Part shown: positions 1-5,673 of the stretch, piece by piece
Numbering within the stretch: position 1 is the first letter of the stretch
How the letters are laid out: the number at the start of each line of letters is the position of its first letter
Assembly (NCBI GenBank): GCA_015062635.1
Contig: SUUF01000130.1
Coordinates: forward strand, 1-5,673
Length of the DNA: 5,673 nt
Direction of reading: 5' to 3'
Origin: Coriobacteriaceae bacterium
GTDB taxonomy: Bacteria; Actinomycetota; Coriobacteriia; Coriobacteriales; Eggerthellaceae
Notes under the pieces: generated by a model
Seen by the model: only the letters and a program-made list of their open reading frames with translations
Told to the model about the DNA's origin: nothing
Database searches by the model: none
Program-made: the position numbers and the translations under genes

Positions 1-3
1 CGA

Positions 4-10
4 AAGGAGG
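4..10 (+). promoter_or_regulatory. Ribosome binding site of the first YhgE/Pip gene
   Basis: The sequence AAGGAGG is a seven-base match to the anti-Shine-Dalgarno. It ends four bases before the ATG at 15, which is slightly close but workable. It fixes the start of the 878-residue protein. Only 14 bases of leader are inside the window, so neither a promoter nor an upstream operon gene can be judged. Confidence 0.85.
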
Positions 11-14
11 GTAC

Positions 15-2651
15 ATGGGTAACGTGCTGCGCGTGTTCATACGCGACCTGAAGCGGCTGGCGAAGGCGCCGGCGGCATGGGTTGTCGCACTTTTCCTCAT
101 CGTGCTTCCCTCGCTGTACGCCTGGATCAACGTCTATGGCTTCTGGAATCCTTACGACAACACCCAAAACCTCGCCGTCTGCGTGGTGAACGAGGATGCG
201 GGAACGAAGGACAAGCTGCTCGGGCATCTGGACCTGGGTGACCAGATTGTCGACGACCTGCGGGAAAACGACCAGATGGGATGGGAGTTCGTCGACCGTG
301 ACCAGGCGATGGCCGCCGTGGAATCGGGCCGCGCCTATGCGGCGTTCGTCATCCCCCGCTCGTTCAGCGCCGACGTCGCCGCGCTGGCGTCGGGCAGACT
401 CGAGCAGGCGCAAATCGAATACTACGTGAACGAGAAGACGGGGCCGGTCGCCCCGAAGATCATGGACAAGGGGGCGACCACCCTCGACACGACCATCAAC
501 AGCGCGTTCGTCTCGCAGGTGAGCTCGACGGTCGTCGAGGCCCTCGAGGGCACATCCGCCGAGGTGAAACAGGAGGTGGCTGAGAAGGCCACCGCCTCGT
601 TCGAGCGCGTGGACAAGGCCATCGACACCTTGGGCGGCATCCGCGATTCGCTCGGCACGCTCGAGGACACCGCCGAATCGGCGCAGCGGAAATCGGCGGA
701 CGCGCGCACCTCGCTCGCCGACGAGAAGAAATCGATCGAGGGGCTCGCCGACGACCTCGACCGCATGGCCGATCTGGTGGCCGAGGCGAACGAGTCGTCG
801 GCGCGCCTATCGCAACAGCTGGGGAACGCGCTCGACACCGGCGGGCAGGCGCTCTCGCTTGCCGCCTCGCAGACGAACCTGGCCATCGCGCGCACCGCCG
901 CGAAGGTCACCGCCGCGAAGGGCGATGTCGATGGCGCCGTGAACCGCATGAACGCCGTCGTGCAAGAGCAGGCGCAAATCGTGGCGGCCATGCGCACCGT
1001 CGAGCAGCTGCTGCCCGACGGCGATGCGAGGCAATCGATCGGCGAAGCCATAGCCCCCATCGAGAAGGCGAACGACGAAGCCGCGCAAATCGTGAACGGC
1101 CTCGCGACGCTCAGCGCCGACATCGACGCCACCGCGCGCAGCGTGGCCGGGGCATCCGACGCCGTGAACGACGCCGCGCAGCAGGCCATCGACGTGGGCG
1201 CCGGCTACCGCTCCACCGTGAACGGCGAGACCCTGCCCGCCGTGAGCGACGGCATCGCATCGCTCGGCGCCGCAAGCGCCGACCTCGCCGCCACCGTCGC
1301 TTCCCAAACCGCGCTCATCGACCAGGCCATCGGTTCGCTCAAGCAGCTCGAGACCGCCCTCGAACAGTCGGCAAAGGCCTTCAGCCAAACCGGCGACCTG
1401 CTGGCCGACGCGCAGGATGACCTTTCGACCATCAAGGCCGACCTCGTCGCCCTGGGAACATCCGAATCGCTGCACGACCTGCTCGACCACGAGGTCGACG
1501 CCACGAAGGTCGCCGACTTCATGCTCTCGCCCACCACCGTGAAAACCGAGGAGCTGTACCCGCTCGATGCCTACGGCTCGGCCATGGCGCCGCTTTTCAT
1601 CAACCTCACGCTGTGGATCGGCGTGTTCATGCTGATGGTGATCATGCGCATGGAAGTCGATGCCGAAGGCGTGGAGGAGACGAGCGTCCCGCAGCGCTAT
1701 CTGGGCCGCCTGCTGCTGCTTGCCTGCATGGCCGCCCTGCAGGCCATCGTGTGCTGCACCGGGTGCCTCGCCATCGGCGTCCAGGTGGCAAGCGCGCCGC
1801 TCTTCGTCCTCACGGCGGTCATCGGCTCGCTCGCCTACCTCGCCATCCAGTACGCGCTCTCCTCGACCTTCCAGCACCTGGGCAAGGCGCTGTGCGTCAT
1901 CCTCGTGTTCATCCAGATTCCCGGTGCCACCGGCCTCTACCCCATCGAGATGACCACCGACTTCTTCCGCACGATGTACCCGCTGTTCCCCTTCACCTAC
2001 GGCATCAACGCCATCCGCGAGACGGTGTTCGGCTTCTACGGGAACCTCTGGGCGGGCAACATCGCCGTGCTCGCCGGGTTCCTCGCCGGCTTCACCGTAT
2101 TCGGCGCGCTCGCGCGTCCCCTCACCGCGAACCTCAACCGGCTGTTCGAGCAGCAGCTCAAGCAAAGCGACCTCATCAACATCGAGGCGGTGCAGCTGCC
2201 CGACCGCCGCTACAAGGTGTCGCACCTCATCAGCGTCATCTCGAGCCGTGACGAATACCGGCGCAACATGGAATCGCGCGCCGAGCAATTCGCGCGCAAC
2301 TACCCGCGCATCAAGCGGGTGGCGGTTGTTGCGGGCATCATCGCCCCGGTCGTGGCAACCCCCATCTTCGTCGCGACCAACGTCGACAAGGTCATCATCC
2401 TCACCATCTGGCTCATCTGGCTCATCGCGATAAGCATCGTCTTGATCGTGGCGGAATTCCTGCGCGACAGCATCGAGCACCAGCTGTCGTTGAGCGAGCT
2501 GAGCAATGGCGAGATCTCGCGCCTGTATTTCGGCGGAAGCGGCAGCGGCATGCGCAAACGCGTGGCCGATGGCCGCGAGCGCCTGCGGGCGGCCATCGCC
2601 CGGCAGAAAGGCGACGAACCGGATGACGGGGAGGTGAGCCCCGATGCGTAA
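15..2651 (+). CDS. YhgE/Pip family membrane protein with a C-terminal two-helix extension (878 aa)
   Basis: This is a membrane protein of the YhgE/Pip family, which includes Lactococcus phage infection protein Pip and is related to EsaA/YueB of type VII secretion. The cellular role of most members is unknown. Visible architecture: TM1 at about residues 21-43. An extracellular N-terminal domain follows with the family-type motifs NEDAG (59-63), GRAYAAFVIP (105-114) and YYVNEK (136-141) followed by APK. Residues about 180-512 form a long Ala/Asp/Glu-rich helical stalk. The membrane-entry motif YPLDAYGSAMAP (515-526) leads into TM2-TM6 at about 527-547, 566-589, 595-617, 622-642 and 680-700, an ABC-2-like permease domain. 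Unlike the downstream paralogue it then continues for about 175 residues: a charged linker, two further helices (about 769-787 and 793-812) and a charged tail. TM3 carries four cysteines (571, 580, 581, 584). The ATG is set by AAGGAGG upstream, and the stop overlaps the next start. Family assignment is firm; a transport, secretion or phage-receptor role would be inference. Confidence 0.93.
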   Translation: MGNVLRVFIRDLKRLAKAPAAWVVALFLIVLPSLYAWINVYGFWNPYDNTQNLAVCVVNEDAGTKDKLLGHLDLGDQIVDDLRENDQMGWEFVDRDQAMAAVESGRAYAAFVIPRSFSADVAALASGRLEQAQIEYYVNEKTGPVAPKIMDKGATTLDTTINSAFVSQVSSTVVEALEGTSAEVKQEVAEKATASFERVDKAIDTLGGIRDSLGTLEDTAESAQRKSADARTSLADEKKSIEGLADDLDRMADLVAEANESSARLSQQLGNALDTGGQALSLAASQTNLAIARTAAKVTAAKGDVDGAVNRMNAVVQEQAQIVAAMRTVEQLLPDGDARQSIGEAIAPIEKANDEAAQIVNGLATLSADIDATARSVAGASDAVNDAAQQAIDVGAGYRSTVNGETLPAVSDGIASLGAASADLAATVASQTALIDQAIGSLKQLETALEQSAKAFSQTGDLLADAQDDLSTIKADLVALGTSESLHDLLDHEVDATKVADFMLSPTTVKTEELYPLDAYGSAMAPLFINLTLWIGVFMLMVIMRMEVDAEGVEETSVPQRYLGRLLLLACMAALQAIVCCTGCLAIGVQVASAPLFVLTAVIGSLAYLAIQYALSSTFQHLGKALCVILVFIQIPGATGLYPIEMTTDFFRTMYPLFPFTYGINAIRETVFGFYGNLWAGNIAVLAGFLAGFTVFGALARPLTANLNRLFEQQLKQSDLINIEAVQLPDRRYKVSHLISVISSRDEYRRNMESRAEQFARNYPRIKRVAVVAGIIAPVVATPIFVATNVDKVIILTIWLIWLIAISIVLIVAEFLRDSIEHQLSLSELSNGEISRLYFGGSGSGMRKRVADGRERLRAAIARQKGDEPDDGEVSPDA
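2630..2637 (+). promoter_or_regulatory. Ribosome binding site of the second YhgE/Pip gene, inside the first gene
   Basis: GGAGGTGA is an eight-base match to the anti-Shine-Dalgarno and lies six bases before the ATG at 2644. It sits within the last codons of the upstream gene. With the ATGCGTAA overlap at 2644-2651 it supports coupled or re-initiating translation. The match is as good as or better than that of the first gene, so the second protein need not be made in smaller amounts. Confidence 0.88.
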
Positions 2652-4833
2652 CATCTGGCAGCTCTTCGTCTCGGACGTGAAGCGCATGGGCGCGAACACC
2701 ATCACCGTGCTGGTGGTGCTCGGACTCGTGCTGCTGCCGTCGCTGTTCTCGTGGTACAACATCATCGCCTGCTGGGATGTGTTCGAGCACACCGGCAACC
2801 TCACCGTCGCCGTGGCGAATTCCGACGAGGGCTACGAGAGCGACGTGCTGCCGATGAAGGTGGACATCGGCGAGAAGGTCACGTCGGCCTTGCGGGCAAA
2901 CGATCAGCTGAACTGGGTGTTCACAAATGAAGACGATGCCGTCGACGGCGCGCGGTCGGGCCGCTACTATGCGGCCGTGGTCATCCCCCACGATTTCAGC
3001 CGCAACATGATGTCGTTCTTCGACGCCGACGCGCAGTCGGCGCGCATCATCTACTACTCGAACGAGAAGAAGAGCGCCATCGCCCCGAAGGTCACCGACC
3101 AGGGTGCCGACCAGGTATCGAGCCAGGTGAACCGCGTGTTCACGGAAACGCTCTCGGAAGTGGGGCTGGAAATCGCCTCGGCGCTGTACGACTACGCCGA
3201 TGACGCCGACCTCGATGGCGGCATCGCCAAGCTGGCTGCCCACCTGCAGCACGCGTCATCCCAGCTGAGCCGCACCGCGCAAACCGTCGAGATGTACGCC
3301 CAGGTCGTCGATACGGCGCAAGCGCTCGTCGACGATTCCTCGGCGCTGCTCTCGCAGGCGAAAGACGCCGCGGGAACGGCCGCGAAGACCGTCAAGAGCG
3401 CGAAGGAAGACGCCTCAGGCGCCGCCGGTTCGCTCGAGGACGCCATCGTGCTGCTGTCGGATGCGCTCGACCAGAGCAGCGCCGGATTCGCGACCGTGCC
3501 CGATGCCATCGATGCCGCGTTCGACTCGGCCGACGCCCTCGCCGCCGATTCCGCCGCACAGCTGCGCGACCGCGCCTCGGCCGTCGACGCCATCGCGAAG
3601 CGCTACCACGAGCTTGCCGCCGACGTGGCGCAGCTCGCATCGGTGATGCCCGAAGACGGCCTTGTCGCCCAGCAGGTGACAAACCTCGCGCAACGCCTCG
3701 AGAACGCGGCGGCGCAGCAAGATGCGGTGCGTGATTCCCTGAACGGTGCGGCAACCGAGGTCGAGACCGGCAGCAGCTCGTCGCAAGAGACCCGCACGCA
3801 GGTGAAGAAGCTCGCCGCCGATGCACGCGAGAGCATCGATGCGGCGAAGGAAGAATACGAATCGACGCTGAAGCCGGCGCTCGCCGAGATGGGAGAGACG
3901 GTTTCCACGGCGGTTTCGTCGCTCTCGGGAACGAGCAAGAAGCTCGCCGCCGTCGGCGACGACATCGCTGGCACGGCATCCACGCTCAAGGCCGATATGG
4001 GCGATGCGCGCAACGAGCTTTCCCGCGCCGCCCGCAGCCTGCAGAACGCCGCAGGCAACATCGACACGCTCGAACGCGACATCACCGAGGCCCTGCAATC
4101 GGGCGACACCGCGCAGCTGCGCGCGGTCATCGGCGCGAACCCGGCGGCATTCGCCACGGCGCTTTCGGCGCCGGTCGCCGTCGAGCGCATCGCCGTGTAC
4201 CCGGTCGACACCTTCGGATCGGCGATGTCTCCGCTCTACACGACGCTCGCGCTGTGGATCGGCAACCTGCTGATGATGGTGACGCTGAAAGTGCTGCCGT
4301 CCGAGCGGTCGACGCGCGGGCTGCGCAACCCCACCTCGGCCCAGCTGTTCTGCGGCCGATTCGGCATCGTCGCGCTCATCTCGCTGATGCAGAGCACGGT
4401 GATGTGCCTCGGCCATTTGTTCTTCCTGGGCGTGCAGGTGCAGAACCCCCTGCTGTACCTGCTGTGCTTCTGGGTCGCGGGGCTCGTGTTCGCGTTCATC
4501 ATCTACACGCTTGTCGCATCGTTCGGCAACCTCGGCAAGGCCCTTTCCGTCGTGTTGCTCATCGTGCAGGTGTCGGGCGGCGGCGGAAGCTTCCCGCTGC
4601 AACTGCTGCCCGAACCCATTCAGGCCATCAGCCCCTTCCTGCCCATCACCCACGTGGTGAATGCGATGCGCGCGGCAATGTTCGGCCTGTACAACGGCGA
4701 TTTCTGGATGGAGATGGGCGTGCTGCTGCTCTTCGCCGTCCCGCTCATCTTCCTGGGCCTGGTGTTCCGCAACCCCCTGTTGAAGGTGGTTGACCGCTTC
4801 GTGCAGAAGGTCGAGGCCTCGAAGCTGATGTAA
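2644..4833 (+). CDS. YhgE/Pip family membrane protein, paralogue of the upstream gene (729 aa)
   Basis: This is the second YhgE/Pip family protein, clearly paralogous to its upstream neighbour along its whole length. TM1 is at about residues 20-42. The extracellular domain carries NSDEG (59-63), GRYYAAVVIP (106-115) and YYSNEK (137-142) followed by APK. An Ala-rich helical stalk covers about 180-516. The membrane-entry motif YPVDTFGSAMSP (519-530) is followed by TM2-TM6 at about 531-553, 573-595, 603-625, 630-648 and 689-708. The loop after TM5 has the family-type pattern SGGGGSFPLQLLP followed by FLPITHVVNAMR; its run of four glycines (645-648) is not matched in the paralogue. The protein ends 21 residues after TM6, so it has the common six-helix form and lacks the partner's extension. 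The start overlaps the previous stop by 8 bases and has its own strong ribosome site. The two proteins probably act together as a heteromeric surface complex; that is inference from coupling and matched stalk length. Substrate and function are unknown, and no ATPase subunit is encoded nearby. Confidence 0.93.
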   Translation: MRNIWQLFVSDVKRMGANTITVLVVLGLVLLPSLFSWYNIIACWDVFEHTGNLTVAVANSDEGYESDVLPMKVDIGEKVTSALRANDQLNWVFTNEDDAVDGARSGRYYAAVVIPHDFSRNMMSFFDADAQSARIIYYSNEKKSAIAPKVTDQGADQVSSQVNRVFTETLSEVGLEIASALYDYADDADLDGGIAKLAAHLQHASSQLSRTAQTVEMYAQVVDTAQALVDDSSALLSQAKDAAGTAAKTVKSAKEDASGAAGSLEDAIVLLSDALDQSSAGFATVPDAIDAAFDSADALAADSAAQLRDRASAVDAIAKRYHELAADVAQLASVMPEDGLVAQQVTNLAQRLENAAAQQDAVRDSLNGAATEVETGSSSSQETRTQVKKLAADARESIDAAKEEYESTLKPALAEMGETVSTAVSSLSGTSKKLAAVGDDIAGTASTLKADMGDARNELSRAARSLQNAAGNIDTLERDITEALQSGDTAQLRAVIGANPAAFATALSAPVAVERIAVYPVDTFGSAMSPLYTTLALWIGNLLMMVTLKVLPSERSTRGLRNPTSAQLFCGRFGIVALISLMQSTVMCLGHLFFLGVQVQNPLLYLLCFWVAGLVFAFIIYTLVASFGNLGKALSVVLLIVQVSGGGGSFPLQLLPEPIQAISPFLPITHVVNAMRAAMFGLYNGDFWMEMGVLLLFAVPLIFLGLVFRNPLLKVVDRFVQKVEASKLM

Positions 4834-4835
4834 CC

Positions 4836-4869
4836 CGCCCGGCTGCGCCGTGGGCTATCCCACCGGGCG
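4836..4869. terminator. Possible bidirectional terminator hairpin between convergent genes
   Basis: CGCCCGG (4836-4842) and CCGGGCG (4863-4869) form a perfect seven-base inverted repeat. Nested between them is GTGGG (4850-4854), loop CTAT, CCCAC (4859-4863), with an unpaired left-side bulge. The two stems share base 4863, so one pair must give way. The structure begins just after the stop of the second YhgE/Pip gene and covers the last codons of map on the other strand, the expected place for a shared terminator. Neither side has a T-run, so it is not a classical intrinsic terminator. It may only block or pause the polymerase. Confidence 0.4.
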
Positions 4870-5628
4870 TTCGTAACCGGGCTCGGTGGTAAGGACGATG
4901 GTTCCCTCGTCGGTGATGGCCACCGACTTCTCGAAGTGCGCGCTCCAAGAGCCGTCGATGGTGGTGATGAGCCAACCGTCGTCGTGGTAGGCGATCTTGC
5001 GGCTGCCCAGCGTGAACATCGGCTCGATGGCCAGGCACATGCCCGCCACCAACTTGCGCCCGAAATGCTTCAACCCGTAATTGGGCACATTGGGCTCTTC
5101 ATGCATGTCGCGCCCGATGCCATGGCCCACGAGCTCGCGCACCACGCCCAGGTGGTTCTTATGCGCAAGGTGCTCGACCGCCGTCCCGATGTCTCCCAGG
5201 TGATTGCCGGCCTTCGCCGCCTCCAGGCCGTTCCACATGCTCTGTTCGGTCACCTCGAGCAGGCGCTGCACCTCGGGCGTCACCTCGCCCACCGGGTAGG
5301 TCCAGGCGTTATCGCCGTACCAGCCATCGAGCAGCGCTCCGGTGTCGATCGAGATGATGTCGCCCTCATGCAGGATCGTCTTCTTCGAGGGAATGCCATG
5401 CACGATTTGGTTGTTGACCGACGCGCAAATGGACCCCGGGAACCCGCCGTAGCCCTTGAAGCCGGGCTTCGCGCCTTCGGCCTTGAACAGGCGCTCGGCC
5501 ATCGCGTCGAGCTCCTTCGTCGAGATGCCGGGCTCGACGGCAGCACCGACCAGGCGCAAGACCTTTGCGGAAATGCGTCCGGCCTCTTTCATGGCCTCGA
5601 TTTGCTCGGGTGTCTTCAGGTAAATCAT
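4855..5628 (-). CDS. map: Type I methionine aminopeptidase (257 aa)
   Basis: This cytoplasmic metalloprotease removes the initiator methionine from new proteins when the second residue is small. It is normally essential and acts on nascent chains after deformylation. All five metal ligands of the pita-bread fold are present: D95, D106, H169, E202 and E233. Their spacing (11, 63, 33, 31) equals that of the E. coli enzyme (D97, D108, H171, E204, E235). The active-site histidines H77 (in VHGIP) and H176 (in MHEEP) and the pocket residues Y60, F63 and C68 are also in place. There is no N-terminal zinc-finger or linker extension, so it is the short form. I chose the ATG at 5626-5628 because GAGGAG lies eight bases upstream and MIYLKTPEQIEAMKEAGR matches the usual type I beginning. 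An in-frame GTG at 5659-5661 would add 11 basic residues but has no ribosome site and would lie upstream of the start point implied by the possible -10 box. The gene converges on the YhgE/Pip pair with 21 bases between stops, and no infA follows it. Confidence 0.97.
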   Translation of the reverse strand: MIYLKTPEQIEAMKEAGRISAKVLRLVGAAVEPGISTKELDAMAERLFKAEGAKPGFKGYGGFPGSICASVNNQIVHGIPSKKTILHEGDIISIDTGALLDGWYGDNAWTYPVGEVTPEVQRLLEVTEQSMWNGLEAAKAGNHLGDIGTAVEHLAHKNHLGVVRELVGHGIGRDMHEEPNVPNYGLKHFGRKLVAGMCLAIEPMFTLGSRKIAYHDDGWLITTIDGSWSAHFEKSVAITDEGTIVLTTEPGYERPVG

Positions 5629-5636
5629 GCGCGCTA

Positions 5637-5642
5637 CTCCTC
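5637..5642 (-). promoter_or_regulatory. Ribosome binding site of map
   Basis: GAGGAG, read on the minus strand, lies eight bases before the ATG at 5628. It decides the start: the alternative GTG 33 bases further upstream has no purine-rich site in the 12 bases visible before it. Confidence 0.85.
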
Positions 5643-5662
5643 GTCGTTTCTTCTCGCGCACG

Positions 5663-5668
5663 AGTATA
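5663..5668 (-). promoter_or_regulatory. Possible -10 box of a map promoter
   Basis: TATACT, read on the minus strand, matches the TATAAT consensus at five of six bases, in an otherwise GC-rich setting. It would place the transcript start near 5656, giving a leader of about 28 bases that still contains the ribosome site. The -35 region lies beyond the window edge and there is no extended TG element, so this is a single-element call. Map could equally be the last gene of an operon entering from the right. Confidence 0.4.
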
Positions 5669-5673
5669 CGCCA

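Noticed and set aside
1613..2251. A 212-codon + strand frame inside the first YhgE/Pip gene, and similar shorter frames inside both large genes.
   Set aside because: They are out of frame with conserved membrane helices of the real proteins, are Arg/Pro/His-rich, and none has a convincing start context.
15..2651. A type VII secretion EsaA/YueB assignment for the pair.
   Set aside because: The fold class is related, but no WXG100 protein, EccC/EssC ATPase or other secretion component is in the window, so the broader YhgE/Pip label is as far as the sequence goes.
807..2804. A 665-codon open frame on the minus strand opposite the first YhgE/Pip gene and the start of the second.
   Set aside because: It lies antisense to two clearly homologous coding regions, and its product is rich in His, Arg, Asp and Gly with no recognisable domain. 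It also runs across the gene junction. High GC at third codon positions of the true genes removes stop codons from this frame.
1608..4263. Short identical nucleotide stretches shared by the two large genes (for example CTGTGGATCGGC at 1611 and 4252) as possible recombination repeats.
   Set aside because: They encode the shared LWIG motif at the start of TM2 and are short; ancestral gene duplication plus shared codon choice explains them.
3415..4653. A 412-codon open frame on the minus strand opposite the second YhgE/Pip gene.
   Set aside because: It shows the same Arg/His/Gly-rich composition as the previous antisense frame and no domain. It is explained by the codon bias of the true gene.
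5629..5661. An 11-residue N-terminal extension of map starting at a GTG (5659-5661).
   Set aside because: There is no ribosome site before the GTG, the good GAGGAG site points to the ATG at 5628, the extra residues are not typical of the family, and a TATACT box would start transcription downstream of the GTG.

Overview
The window is a compact, GC-rich piece of bacterial chromosome with about 99% coding density. The strong G/C preference at third codon positions, the AGGAGG-type ribosome sites and the gene content fit a high-GC Gram-positive. A member of the Coriobacteriia (the Eggerthella/Slackia/Gordonibacter neighbourhood) is my best guess. That guess rests on general style and not on any diagnostic gene.

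Layout: positions 15-4833 on the + strand hold two large paralogous membrane proteins of 878 and 729 residues, both of the YhgE/Pip family (phage-infection-protein / ABC-2-like permease superfamily). They overlap by 8 bases (ATGCGTAA) and the second has a strong Shine-Dalgarno inside the end of the first, so they form a translationally coupled pair. A 21-base gap follows, containing part of a GC-rich inverted repeat. On the opposite strand, converging on the pair, lies map (type I methionine aminopeptidase, 5628 to 4855), with a clear ribosome site and a possible -10 box at the right edge of the window.

How the genes relate: each YhgE/Pip protein has one N-terminal membrane helix, a long extracellular part of roughly 480 residues (conserved globular N-terminal portion, then a long Ala-rich helical stalk), and a C-terminal membrane domain of five helices. 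The two stalks are almost the same length although their sequences have diverged, which suggests an in-register heterodimer at the cell surface. The first protein alone carries about 175 extra C-terminal residues: a charged cytoplasmic linker, two further membrane helices and a charged tail. This is the least ordinary feature of the window. No ATP-binding subunit, regulator or other partner is visible, although the upstream side is cut off at base 1. The map gene is a housekeeping neighbour with no evident functional link to the pair.

I found no RNA genes, mobile elements, CRISPR arrays or attachment sites. Apart from the tandem paralogous pair there are no repeats of note. No stretch longer than 50 bases lacks a gene.
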